Of a stretch of DNA of 26,335 bases, positions 8,154 to 15,536 are shown piece after piece. This DNA is from Pseudomonadota bacterium (GTDB taxonomy: Bacteria > Pseudomonadota > Alphaproteobacteria > Rhizobiales > Tepidamorphaceae), in NCBI GenBank assembly GCA_023458595.1, contig JAEWYT010000217.1, positions 1 to 26,335 of the forward strand. Reading direction: 5' to 3'. A model generated the notes under the pieces. That model saw nothing but the letters and a program-made list of their open reading frames with translations, was not told the origin of the DNA and ran no database searches. The first letter of the stretch is position 1. Each line of letters begins with the position of its first letter. Position numbers and translations under genes: made by a program.

Positions 8154-8180
8154 AAAAACGGCCCGGTCGTAACCGGGCCG
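8154..8180 (-). terminator. Rho-independent terminator after the glnK-linked ammonium channel gene
   Basis: On the - strand a 9-bp GC stem (CGGCCCGGT/ACCGGGCCG, arms 8159-8167 and 8172-8180, loop of 4) runs straight into TTTTT (8154-8158). It lies 60 bases past the stop at 8240 and separates the two channel genes into different transcripts. Confidence 0.9.
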
Positions 8181-8239
8181 CTTCAGGAGGACGCCAGGAT
8201 AAGCGTCGGGAGGAAACCGGGCGGGCTGCGCCGCGGGCC

Positions 8240-9589
8240 TTACAGGCGCTGGCTGCCCGTGCCGAACTCGGGATAGGCCTCGACGCCGATCTCGCCCTTG
8301 TCCAGCCCCATCGCCTCTTCCTCGTCGCCCACGCGGATGCCCATGGTGACCTTGAGGATCATCCAGACGATGGACGAGGCGACGAAGGTGAAGATGCCGA
8401 TCGCGACGATGCCGACGATCTGGGTGCCGAAGCCGGTCTCCGGATTGGTGATCGGTACGGCGAAGGTGCCCCAGATGCCGGCGACCAGGTGGACCGGAAT
8501 GGCGCCGACCACGTCGTCGATCTTGAGCCTGTCGAGGAGCGGCACGACGAGCACGACGATGACGCCGCCGATGCCGCCGATGACGAGGGCCATGGGCAGG
8601 CTCGGGGTCAGCGGCTCGGCCGTGATCGAGACGAGGCCGGCGAGCGCGCCGTTGACCGCCATGGTGACGTCGACCTTCTTGTAGATGATCTGCGTCATGA
8701 TCATCGCCACCACGACGCCGGACGCGGCGGCCATGTTGGTGTTGACGAAGATGCGCGACACCGCGGAGGCGTCGGCCGCCGAGCCCAGCGCCAGCTGCGA
8801 GCCGCCGTTGAAGCCGAACCAGCCGAGCCAGAGGATGAAGGTGCCGAGGACGACCAGCGGCATGTTGGAGCCCGGAATCGGGTTCACCTTGCCGTCGGGG
8901 CCGAACTTGCCCTTGCGGGCGCCGAGCAGGAGCGCGCCGGAGAGCGCCGCCCAGCCGCCGACCGAGTGCACGATCGAGGAGCCGGCGAAATCCGAGAAGC
9001 CCATCTCGGAGAGCCAGCCGCCGCCCCACTGCCAGGCGCCGGTGATCGGGTAGAAGAACGCGGTCAGGATGACGGTGAAGATCATGAACGGCCACAGCTT
9101 GATGCGCTCGGCGAGCGTGCCGGAGACGATCGAGGCGGTGGTGGCGCAGAACACGAGCTGGAAGAAGAAGTCGGAGGCTGCGGAATAATCGCCCGGGTCG
9201 GCGTCGGGCGCCGGGATCATCTTCGGCAGCAGGCTGCCGATATAGCCCCCGTCGACCCCGTCGTACATGAGGTTGTAGCCGACCAGCCAGAACATGATCG
9301 TCGCGACCGAATAGAGCGCGATGTTCTTGAGGAGCTGCATCGACACGTTCTTGGTGCGGACCATGCCGGCTTCCAGCATGGCGAAGCCGGCGGCCATGAA
9401 CATGACCAGGAAGCCGGTGACCAGGAACAGGAAGGTGTTGAAGATGTAGGCCGTCTCGGCGGAGACGCCGGCCGCGGCTTCCGCCGCTTCGGCGGGCGCC
9501 TCCGTCGTCTGGGCAAGGCTCGGCTCGAACAGGACGGCGGTGAGCACCGCGCCGCCGGCGAGAGTGTAGAAGAGCTGACGCAAATTCAT
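8240..9589 (-). CDS. amt: Ammonium transporter, second subfamily, glnK-linked
   Basis: Predicted 449-residue Amt-family channel. A signal peptide (hydrophobic to about 21, likely cut A26/Q27) is followed by an Ala/Glu-rich periplasmic stretch and about 11 membrane helices. The twin-histidine positions are H208 in SIVHSVGG and H367 in IPVHLVAG. The second motif differs from the classical IHGVGG of the neighbouring channel, and so does the C-tail (GDEEEAMGLDKGEIGVEAYPEFG). The insert KGKFGPDGKVNPIPGSNMP is also typical of this separate Amt subfamily found widely in alphaproteobacteria and cyanobacteria. It begins 60 bases after glnK with no promoter visible between, so it is transcribed with glnK. 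Substrate is inferred from the family; it could act as a high-affinity channel or as a sensor working with GlnK. Confidence 0.94.
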   Translation of the reverse strand: MNLRQLFYTLAGGAVLTAVLFEPSLAQTTEAPAEAAEAAAGVSAETAYIFNTFLFLVTGFLVMFMAAGFAMLEAGMVRTKNVSMQLLKNIALYSVATIMFWLVGYNLMYDGVDGGYIGSLLPKMIPAPDADPGDYSAASDFFFQLVFCATTASIVSGTLAERIKLWPFMIFTVILTAFFYPITGAWQWGGGWLSEMGFSDFAGSSIVHSVGGWAALSGALLLGARKGKFGPDGKVNPIPGSNMPLVVLGTFILWLGWFGFNGGSQLALGSAADASAVSRIFVNTNMAAASGVVVAMIMTQIIYKKVDVTMAVNGALAGLVSITAEPLTPSLPMALVIGGIGGVIVVLVVPLLDRLKIDDVVGAIPVHLVAGIWGTFAVPITNPETGFGTQIVGIVAIGIFTFVASSIVWMILKVTMGIRVGDEEEAMGLDKGEIGVEAYPEFGTGSQRL

Positions 9590-9649
9590 CGGATCTGATC
9601 CCCTGAACAGTCTGTTGCGCGGGTTCGTGAAGCGCTTCCGGGCCGCGCC

Positions 9650-9988
9650 CTAGAGCGCGTCCGCGTCGGTTTCGCCGGTGCGGATGCGCACCGCGCGGTC
9701 GATCCCGTGAACGAAGATCTTGCCGTCGCCGATCTGGCCGGTGCGCGCAGCCCCGGAGATCGCCTCGACGACCTTGTCCACCTGGTCGGAAGGAACGACG
9801 ACCTCGATCTTCAGCTTCGGCAGGAAGCTGACGGCGTATTCCGCGCCGCGATAGATCTCCGTGTGCCCCTTCTGGCGTCCGTATCCCTTCACCTCGGTGA
9901 CGGTGAGCCCCTGCACGCCCGTGGCGGTCAGAGCCTCACGGACGTCATCCAGCTTGAAGGGCTTGATGATGGCCATAACGATTTTCAT
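9650..9988 (-). CDS. glnK: PII nitrogen regulatory protein GlnK
   Basis: Predicted 112-residue PII protein, exactly the family length. PII trimers sense 2-oxoglutarate and ATP/ADP, report glutamine through uridylylation, and plug ammonium channels when nitrogen is plentiful. The T-loop sequence KGHTEIYRGAEYAVSFLPK places the uridylylation target at Y51. The B-loop region (SGAARTGQIGDGKIFV) carries the nucleotide-binding Thr/Gly residues, and the C-terminus RIRTGETDADAL is characteristic. The operon with an ammonium channel immediately downstream identifies it as the glnK-type rather than glnB-type paralogue. A sigma-54 site lies about 120 bases before its predicted transcript start-to-ATG span, consistent with NtrC control under nitrogen limitation. 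Confidence 0.97.
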   Translation of the reverse strand: MKIVMAIIKPFKLDDVREALTATGVQGLTVTEVKGYGRQKGHTEIYRGAEYAVSFLPKLKIEVVVPSDQVDKVVEAISGAARTGQIGDGKIFVHGIDRAVRIRTGETDADAL

Positions 9989-10119
9989 GTCGGCTCCCTG
10001 TCCTGTTCCGACCCATCGTCGCGGCGGACCTGCCGCAGACGTTCAACGACGAGGCCGGCCCCTGTTCTTCGCCGGGAGGCCGGATCGAAGGCGCGGACAG
10101 GTCTCGTTGGCCGTTCAGG

Positions 10120-10135
10120 AACAAAAGCCGTGCCA
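10120..10135 (-). promoter_or_regulatory. Sigma-54 (-24/-12) promoter for glnK-amt
   Basis: On the - strand the sequence reads TGGCACGGCTTTTGTT. The -24 element TGGCACG is perfect and the -12 element TTG is correctly spaced, with T in place of C at one position. Transcription would begin near 10108, giving a 5' leader of about 120 bases before the glnK ATG at 9988. Confidence 0.85.
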
Positions 10136-10234
10136 GATGCGGCGCGCCCCGCTATCCGCCTGTTTCAACGAGCGTTTTGGATTTCGGCCGATGGCGACGG
10201 GGCGGATTCGCCCGCGTATTTGCTTATTCTTTAG

Positions 10235-10267
10235 GCATACAGACTATGCTGCCTGCAATCTAGGCAG
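10235..10267. promoter_or_regulatory. Candidate NtrC-type enhancer dyads upstream of glnK
   Basis: GCATA-N5-TATGC (10235-10249) has the same half-site geometry, GCA-N9-TGC, as the NtrC consensus GCACC-N5-GGTGC. An adjoining dyad CTGCCT-N7-AGGCAG covers 10249-10267. They lie about 125-160 bases upstream of the predicted glnK transcription start, a workable enhancer distance. Assignment to NtrC is inference. The remainder of the 315-base gap 9989-10303 shows no gene. Confidence 0.4.
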
Positions 10268-10303
10268 TTACATCGGGGAACGGGAATTTTCCTGAAATTC
10301 GAA

Positions 10304-11170
10304 TCATTTGCCGCGGCTGATCTGCCGGATCAGGCCTTCCTGCGCTGTGGAGGCGACGAGGACGCCGTCGCGCGTGTAGATCGACCCGCGATTGAAGCCC
10401 CGGGCGCCCTGGCTGGACGGGCTGTCCTCGACATAGAGCAGCCATTCGTCGCAGCGGAACGGGCGGTGGAACCACATGGCGTGGTCGAGGCTCGCCACCA
10501 TGATGTCCGGCTCGAAGACGCTGCGGCCGTGGGCGACCAGCGAGGTGTCGAGCAGCGTCATGTCCGAGGCGTAGGCGAGCGCGCAGCGCTGGATCTCCGG
10601 CGAATCGGGCAACGGTGCGGTCGAGCGGAACCACACCTGCTGGTAGGGCTCCTTCTTCGGCGCGCCGAGATAGCGCGACAGGTCGACGGGGCGGAACTCG
10701 ATCGGCCGCTCGCGCTGCCAGTACTTCAGGATCGGCTCGGGGATCCTGTCGGGGAACTTGGCGACGAGCTCGGCCTCGCCCGGCAGGTCCTCGGGCATCG
10801 GAACCTCCGGCATCGCGAACTGGTGGTCGAGGCCCGGCTCCTCGATCTGGAAGGAGCAGGACATCGAGAAGATCGCCCTGCCGTGCTGGATCGCGACGAC
10901 CCGGCGCGTGGTGAAGCTGCCGCCGTCGCGGATGCGCTCGACCTCGTAGATGATCGGCACCTTGGGATCGCCGCCCAGCATGAAGTAGCCGTGCAGGGAG
11001 TGGACCTGGCGGCCCTCCACGGTCCTGGAGGCGGCGACCAGGGCCTGGCCGATCACCTGGCCGCCATAGACGCGCTGCCAGCCGTCCTGAGGACTGCGAC
11101 CGCGAAACAGGTTGTCCTCGAGCCGTTCGAGGTCGAGGATGGAAATCAGGTTCTTGACCGCGGTCGACAT
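10304..11170 (-). CDS. tesB: Acyl-CoA thioesterase II
   Basis: Predicted 288-residue double-hotdog thioesterase that hydrolyses medium- and long-chain acyl-CoA to free fatty acid and CoA in the cytosol. It matches TesB end to end: RVYGGQVIGQALVAASRTV in the first hotdog, HSLHGYFMLGGDPKVPI, then the second hotdog with ALAYASDMTLLDTSL and DHAMWFHRPFR. The catalytic triad positions of E. coli TesB are kept: D203 in ASDMTLL and Q277 in STAQEGLIR, close to D204 and Q278 in the E. coli numbering. ATG 11170 is preferred because AGAAGGG lies about 8 bases upstream and an upstream extension to 11281 has no homology. It sits divergently from the flavin hydroxylase gene at 11272 and upstream of the glnK regulatory region. 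Confidence 0.95.
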   Translation of the reverse strand: MSTAVKNLISILDLERLEDNLFRGRSPQDGWQRVYGGQVIGQALVAASRTVEGRQVHSLHGYFMLGGDPKVPIIYEVERIRDGGSFTTRRVVAIQHGRAIFSMSCSFQIEEPGLDHQFAMPEVPMPEDLPGEAELVAKFPDRIPEPILKYWQRERPIEFRPVDLSRYLGAPKKEPYQQVWFRSTAPLPDSPEIQRCALAYASDMTLLDTSLVAHGRSVFEPDIMVASLDHAMWFHRPFRCDEWLLYVEDSPSSQGARGFNRGSIYTRDGVLVASTAQEGLIRQISRGK

Positions 11171-11271
11171 GCGCTTGCACCCTTCTGAAGGCCAGCGCGA
11201 AAGTGCCGGTCGGCCATGCGGCAAGTCAAGTAAGAGCCCCTCGCGAGGGGGCGCACCAGGGCAGGTCTGCC

Positions 11272-12495
11272 ATGAGCGCATTCGATATCACCATCGCGGG
11301 CGCCGGCTATGCCGGACGCGTGCTGGCGCTCGCCCTTTCGGGCGCGAGCGGCGTGCGATTCGGGCTGCGGCTCGTCGACGCGGCGCCGGCCCATGCGCGT
11401 CCGAACGACACGCGCGCCTACGCGATGGCCGCGAGCACGGTGCGGATGCTGGAGGAACTCGGCGTGTGGCAGCGGCTCGGGGGCAGGGCGCAGGCCTGCT
11501 CGGGCATGCGGATCACCGACAGCCGCGCCGCCGAGCTGGTGCGCCCGGCGCTCCTGACGATCGCCGGGCAGGCGCGCGAGGGCGAGCCCTTCGCCCATTT
11601 CGTCGAAGGGCGCGACCTCGCCCGGGCGATCGCGGAGGCCTGCGACGAGGCGGGAATCGCGGTCGAGCACGATTTCGCCGTCGACGACATCGAGGTCGAC
11701 ACCTACGGCGTCGCGATCGACGGCGGGGACGCGACCTCGCGCCTCCTCGTCGGCGCCGACGGTGCGAGGTCCTCGGTGCGCAGGGCGGCGGGCATCAGGA
11801 CCGTCGACTGGTCCTACGGCCAGGACGCGATCATCACCATCGTCGAGACCGAAGTGCGCCACGAGGGCGAGGCGGTGCAGCATTTCCTGCCCGGCGGGCC
11901 GTTCGCCATGCTGCCGCTGCCCGGCGACCGGCCCGGGGGCCGGCGGGGCATCGTCTGGACCGAGAAGACCGAGGCCGCCGAAAGGCTCGCCCGACTGGGC
12001 GCCGACGACTTCCTTGAGGAGCTGGCACGGCGCGCCGGCCCGGAGGTCGGCGAGATCACGGTCGTGGAAGCTCCGCGCGTCTACCCGCTCGACCTGATCC
12101 TGGCACGCGCCTTCGTCGTTCCGCGCGTGGCGCTCGTCGGCGATGCCGCCCACCGGCTGCATCCGCTCGCGGGCCTCGGCCTCAACATGGGGCTGCGCGA
12201 CGTCGCCGCGCTCGCCCAGGTCGTCGTCGAGGCTGCGCGGCGCGGCGAGGACATCGGCTCGCTCGCCGTGCTCGAGCGCTACCAGCGCTGGCGGCGGTTC
12301 GACACGGTGCAGGTCGCCGCCGCGACGGAGGCGATCAACCGGCTGTTCTCCAATGATCTCGGACCGCTGCGGGCGCTGCGCGATGTCGGCCTCGGCATCG
12401 TCGACCGGATGGGGCCGCTGAAGAAAATGTTTGTGAACGAAGCGGCGGGAGACGCCGGCCGCGCGCCGAGGCTCCTGCGCGGCGAGCCGGTGTGA
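11272..12495 (+). CDS. UbiH/UbiF/VisC-family FAD-dependent hydroxylase (ubiquinone biosynthesis type)
   Basis: Predicted 407-residue class A flavoprotein monooxygenase of the UbiH/UbiF/COQ6 group, which hydroxylates the aromatic ring of ubiquinone precursors with O2 and a reduced pyridine nucleotide. Visible landmarks: the FAD dinucleotide motif G10-A-G12-Y-A-G15, the group-specific NDTRAYAMAASTVRMLEELGVW, the DG fingerprint VGADGARSSVRRAAGI, and the second FAD motif GDAAH at 290-294 followed by HPLAGLGLNMGLRDVAAL, which is the family signature. ATG 11272 begins at the FAD strand; the reading from 11203 adds unrelated residues. Which ring position it hydroxylates cannot be decided from sequence; alphaproteobacteria use several paralogues (UbiH, UbiF, UbiL, UbiM). 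It is transcribed toward the leftward VOC gene, convergently. Confidence 0.88.
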   Translation: MSAFDITIAGAGYAGRVLALALSGASGVRFGLRLVDAAPAHARPNDTRAYAMAASTVRMLEELGVWQRLGGRAQACSGMRITDSRAAELVRPALLTIAGQAREGEPFAHFVEGRDLARAIAEACDEAGIAVEHDFAVDDIEVDTYGVAIDGGDATSRLLVGADGARSSVRRAAGIRTVDWSYGQDAIITIVETEVRHEGEAVQHFLPGGPFAMLPLPGDRPGGRRGIVWTEKTEAAERLARLGADDFLEELARRAGPEVGEITVVEAPRVYPLDLILARAFVVPRVALVGDAAHRLHPLAGLGLNMGLRDVAALAQVVVEAARRGEDIGSLAVLERYQRWRRFDTVQVAAATEAINRLFSNDLGPLRALRDVGLGIVDRMGPLKKMFVNEAAGDAGRAPRLLRGEPV

Positions 12496-12572
12496 GGGGC
12501 TAAAGACCGTCATTTCCCCCGATCGTCGCCGATCTCGCGGGAATGCGGCAAACGATGCAGCGCGTTCCCCGC

Positions 12573-12824
12573 TCAGCCCGACGGCCGCTCGCCGAGATCG
12601 GAGAAGAAGCGCAACAGGTAGCCGTCCGGGTCCTGGACGACAAACTGGCGGTTGCCGACCTCGGGGGCTTCCTCGAGCATCAGCTCGGCGCCTTCGAGAT
12701 CGAGATAGGCGAATCGCTCCTCGGGACGGTCGTAGAGGACGGTGAAGCCGATCAGGCCGACGAAGAACGAAAGGCTGGTCCTCAGGTCCGAGCACAGGAG
12801 CTCGGGGACCAGTCGGGCGCTCAT
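12573..12824 (-). CDS. VOC (glyoxalase/bleomycin-resistance) family protein, apparently internally deleted
   Basis: Predicted 83-residue member of the vicinal-oxygen-chelate superfamily. The N-terminal module is typical: RLVPELLCSDLRTSLSFFVGLIGFTVLYDRPEERFAYLDLEGAELML. The C-terminal end is also typical: NRQFVVQDPDGYLLRFFSDLGERP. Full-length members of this subgroup are about 120-135 residues. Between ELMLEE and GNRQF only a few residues remain, where relatives carry about 40, including the start of the second beta-alpha-beta-beta-beta module. The frame is open and it keeps its place 10 bases after the Trm112 gene at the end of the operon. It could be a decayed gene or a minimal protein working as a dimer; loss of half a module makes normal enzyme function doubtful. 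Length comparison is from memory of the family. Confidence 0.75.
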   Translation of the reverse strand: MSARLVPELLCSDLRTSLSFFVGLIGFTVLYDRPEERFAYLDLEGAELMLEEAPEVGNRQFVVQDPDGYLLRFFSDLGERPSG

Positions 12825-12834
12825 GAAAGCGCGC

Positions 12835-13056
12835 TCACGGGCCGGCAGGCTTGTTCTTCAGCTCTTCCTCGTCGAGCCGGCGGGCCTCCTCGGGCAGCAT
12901 GATCGGGATGCCGTCGCGTATCGGGTAGGCGAGCCTGGCGGCGCGGCTGATCAGCTCCTGGCGGCTCGCGTCGTATTCGAGCACCGTCTTGGTCAGCGGG
13001 CAGACGAGAATTTCGAGCAGCTTCGGGTCGATCGACGTGCGCGCGGTGGCGGTCAT
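12835..13056 (-). CDS. Trm112/UPF0434 family protein
   Basis: Predicted 73-residue protein of the bacterial Trm112-like (YcaR/UPF0434) family. In eukaryotes and archaea Trm112 activates methyltransferases; the bacterial role is not settled. The signature LLEILVCPLTKTVLEYD followed by ELISRAARLAYPIRDGIPIMLPEEAR is complete. Only one cysteine is present, so the zinc site of eukaryotic Trm112 is absent, as is usual for bacterial members. It lies 7 bases after the Lon-domain gene and 10 bases before the VOC gene, inside the ybbN operon. Confidence 0.92.
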   Translation of the reverse strand: MTATARTSIDPKLLEILVCPLTKTVLEYDASRQELISRAARLAYPIRDGIPIMLPEEARRLDEEELKNKPAGP

Positions 13057-13063
13057 GAAGGGC

Positions 13064-13741
13064 CTACTGGAGCGAGGGGCCGGGTTCGTCGCCGGCGCGG
13101 GCGAGCGCCATCTCGGTGACGGCGATCAGTACCTCGGCGCGGGTGTCGAGGTCGGCGGCCTCTAGGAGGGCCTGCTTCTCGCGCGGGCCGTAGGGGCTGA
13201 GCATCGACAGGGCGTTGACCAGCGTCTCGTTGGAGGCGCGGTTGATCGATTCCCAGTCGGTTTCCATGCCGTTCGCCTCGAGGAAGTCGTGCAGGGTGGC
13301 GAGCAGCCTGTCGCGGTCGACGGCGTCCTCGCCCTGACGGGCGGAGAAATCGCCAGCGAACGGCGCGGCGGAGACGCGGCACTGGCGGTAGGGCGTCTCG
13401 ACGGGCAGTTCCTCGACGACGCGGAAGCGCGAGATGCCGGTCAGCGTGATCAGGTAGCGGCCGTCGCCGGTTTCCTGCAGCGCGGTCAGCCGGCCGGCGC
13501 AGCCGATGTCGCAGAGCGCCGGCGGCTCGCTCGTGTCCGGCCCGTTCGGACCGATCCACGGCTGGATCATGCCGACCACCCGGTCTTCCGCGAGAATGTC
13601 GTCGATCATCGCGAGATAGCGCGGCTCGAAGATGTTGAGCGGCAGCTCTCCGCGCGGCAGGAGCAGGACGCCGGCGAGCGGAAAGACGGGGATCACCGGC
13701 GGCAGGTCCCCGGGAGCGTGATAGCCCTTGTTGATCGCCAT
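13064..13741 (-). CDS. LON peptidase N-terminal (substrate-binding) domain protein
   Basis: Predicted 225-residue stand-alone Lon N-domain (PUA-like) protein, lacking the ATPase and protease parts of Lon. The characteristic opening is IPVFPLAGVLLLPRGELPLNIFEPRYLAMIDD, followed by the beta-rich GCAGRLTALQETGDGRYLITLTGISRFRVVEEL segment and a helical C-terminal half. The role is unknown; a substrate-recognition or adaptor role in proteostasis is a reasonable inference from the neighbouring YbbN chaperone. It is 22 bases after ybbN and 7 bases before the Trm112 gene, an arrangement widely kept in alphaproteobacteria. Confidence 0.93.
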   Translation of the reverse strand: MAINKGYHAPGDLPPVIPVFPLAGVLLLPRGELPLNIFEPRYLAMIDDILAEDRVVGMIQPWIGPNGPDTSEPPALCDIGCAGRLTALQETGDGRYLITLTGISRFRVVEELPVETPYRQCRVSAAPFAGDFSARQGEDAVDRDRLLATLHDFLEANGMETDWESINRASNETLVNALSMLSPYGPREKQALLEAADLDTRAEVLIAVTEMALARAGDEPGPSLQ

Positions 13742-13763
13742 CGGCCGGTCTTCCCGCCGGTTC

Positions 13764-14696
13764 TCAGGAGAAAAGCACGGCGGACAGCTTGCGCCGCGCC
13801 TCGATGGTCATCGGGTCCATGGGACCCCAAACCTCGAAGAACTTCACGAGCTGCTTGCGGGCGGCCTCCTCGTTCCAGTCGCGCTTGCGCTTGACGATCT
13901 CGACAAGGTGGTCGACGGCATCGCCGCGGTCACCGCGGGCGTTCAGCGCGAGCGCGAGGTCGAAGCGGGCCTGATGGTCGTTGGAATCGGCCTCGAGCCG
14001 TCGGGCGAGCTCGCCGATGTCGCCGAGATCGGCGGTCTGCTCGGCAAGCTCGAGCGCGGCCTTCGCGCCGGTGACCAGCGGATCCTTCTCCTTGGCGGGC
14101 GGAACCAGGGCCAGCGTCTGCCTGGCCTGCTCGAGCTCGCCGTTGGCGATGAGGCAGCGGGCGAGGCCGGCGATCGCGGCGACGTTCTCGCGATCCTCCT
14201 GCAGGACGGCGGCGAAGATCTCGGCCGCGCCGGCGACGTCGCCTTCGTCGAAAGCGGCCTGCGCGGAGGCCAGCACCTCCTCGAGGCCGGCCTCTTCGGG
14301 CGTCGGACCGGCGATACGGGAGATGAACTCCTTGATCTGGCTCTCGGGCAGCGCGCCCATGAAGCCGTCGACCGGACGGCCGTCGACGAAGGCGAAGACG
14401 GCGGGGATCGACTGAACGCCCATCTGCTGGGCGACGGCGGGATGCTCGTCGATGTTCATCTTGACGAGCCGGACCGCGCCTTTCGCCTCGTTGACGACCT
14501 TCTCGATCGCCGGACCGAGCTGCTTGCAGGGGCCGCACCAGGGCGCCCAGAAATCGACGAGGACGGGCTGGTTGCGCGATTCCTCGATGACGTCCTTCAT
14601 GAAATCGCGGGTGGTGGTTTCCTTGATATAGCCGCCGGGCGCCTGACCGCCGTTGCCGGCACCGTTGCCGCCGGAGGCGAGCGATGAGAGATCCAT
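13764..14696 (-). CDS. ybbN: Thioredoxin-TPR co-chaperone YbbN (CnoX-like)
   Basis: Predicted 310-residue protein: an N-terminal thioredoxin domain (about 23-130) joined to a helical TPR-like C-terminal domain (about 135-310). In E. coli YbbN/CnoX is a stress holdase that passes substrates to GroEL and DnaK. The active-site motif is WCGPC with C54 and C57, so unlike the E. coli protein (SxxC) this copy keeps both redox cysteines and may act as an oxidoreductase. The cis-Pro region FAFVDGRPVDGFMG is present. A glycine/asparagine-rich leader precedes the domain. ATG 14696 (MDLSSL) is the usual family start; the reading from 14738 adds a basic stretch. It is the first gene of the ybbN / Lon-N / Trm112 / VOC operon. 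Confidence 0.93.
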   Translation of the reverse strand: MDLSSLASGGNGAGNGGQAPGGYIKETTTRDFMKDVIEESRNQPVLVDFWAPWCGPCKQLGPAIEKVVNEAKGAVRLVKMNIDEHPAVAQQMGVQSIPAVFAFVDGRPVDGFMGALPESQIKEFISRIAGPTPEEAGLEEVLASAQAAFDEGDVAGAAEIFAAVLQEDRENVAAIAGLARCLIANGELEQARQTLALVPPAKEKDPLVTGAKAALELAEQTADLGDIGELARRLEADSNDHQARFDLALALNARGDRGDAVDHLVEIVKRKRDWNEEAARKQLVKFFEVWGPMDPMTIEARRKLSAVLFS

Positions 14697-14847
14697 GACC
14701 TTGATCCTGTCCTTCAGCTTCCGGCCGGCTTTCCGCACGGCGCTGCTTCACGGGCCGCCGCGGGCCGGAACCGTTCGATTTCCGTCGGCTCCTAAAATGG
14801 GGCGCGGCGGCGGATGTTGCAAATCCGGATTTCCGGCCCGGCCCGGC

Positions 14848-15372
14848 TCAGTCCGCCGCGGCCGCGGCCGCGCCGGCGCCGGAGACCGCGACGATCCGCG
14901 GATCGTGCCCGCAGCTCTTCAGGAAGGCGACCAGATCGCCGCGGCGGATGGTCGTCGTCGCCTCGTTGGTGAGCGGGTGGAAGTTCAGGAGATCGTGCGC
15001 CATCATCGCCTCGTCGAGCACGACGGCGACGCGGCCTTCCGTGTCGTTGATAGCGCCGAACGGCGTGACGGAGCCGGGCTTGACGCCGAGCACCTCCTCG
15101 AGCAGCTCCGCCTTGCCGAAGGACAGCCGTCCCGAGCCGCCGATGAGGGTATGGAGGCGCTTCAGGTCGATCTCGGCGTCCTCCTCGGCGACGACGAGGA
15201 AGATCCTGTCCTTCTTGTCCTTGAGGAACAGGTTCTTGGAATGGCCGCCCTCGATCCTGCCGCGCAGCTCCTGCGACTGGGCGACGGTGAAGAGCGGGGG
15301 GTGCTCGACGGTGGTCGTCTCGATGCCGAGCGCCTTCAGACGGGCGAGGAGCTGTTCGGGGGACAGGGGCAT
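14848..15372 (-). CDS. proX: Prolyl-tRNA deacylase / editing protein ProX
   Basis: Predicted 174-residue YbaK/ProX-type trans-editing enzyme that hydrolyses mischarged Ala-tRNA(Pro). The substrate-pocket strand GGHSKNLFLKDKK with the conserved K46 is present, as are RLSFGKAELLEEVLGVKPGSVTPFG and the C-terminal FHPLTNEATTTIRRGDLVAFL block. Length fits the family. The tail after about residue 160 is alanine-rich (AVSGAGAAAAAAD) and not conserved. It lies 151 bases upstream of ybbN in the same direction and could be read into it, although its own transcript is as likely. Confidence 0.95.
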   Translation of the reverse strand: MPLSPEQLLARLKALGIETTTVEHPPLFTVAQSQELRGRIEGGHSKNLFLKDKKDRIFLVVAEEDAEIDLKRLHTLIGGSGRLSFGKAELLEEVLGVKPGSVTPFGAINDTEGRVAVVLDEAMMAHDLLNFHPLTNEATTTIRRGDLVAFLKSCGHDPRIVAVSGAGAAAAAAD

Positions 15373-15474
15373 TGGCGGACGGGTCCTCGGATTATCCGGA
15401 TGTCCGCTGCTTCTAGAATCCGCGGGCGACGATCACAATCCCACGATTTCCGGCCGACCGGCTCTCCGGGGCCA

Positions 15475-15503
15475 TTGCAATCGGCGGCGCTGTTGTGCAT
15501 ATA
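15475..15503 (+). promoter_or_regulatory. Candidate sigma-70 promoter for tRNA-Gly
   Basis: TTGCAA (15475-15480), 17 bases, then CATATA (15498-15503). Initiation would fall near 15510, about 27 bases before the tRNA, a normal distance. Confidence 0.5.
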
Positions 15504-15536
15504 AGCGCCCGAAACGCCGGAAACGGCGGCGCCAGA

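Noticed and set aside
6437..9598. A rightward open frame of about 1,050 codons antisense to both ammonium channel genes
   Set aside because: Its composition is Asp/Gly/Arg/Ala/His-rich without domains, the usual mirror of a GC-rich gene. The opposite strand encodes clear Amt proteins with terminators and promoters.
14739..14847. An additional small gene between ybbN and proX
   Set aside because: There is no start with a ribosome site and no coding-like frame; the stretch is a normal promoter-sized gap.
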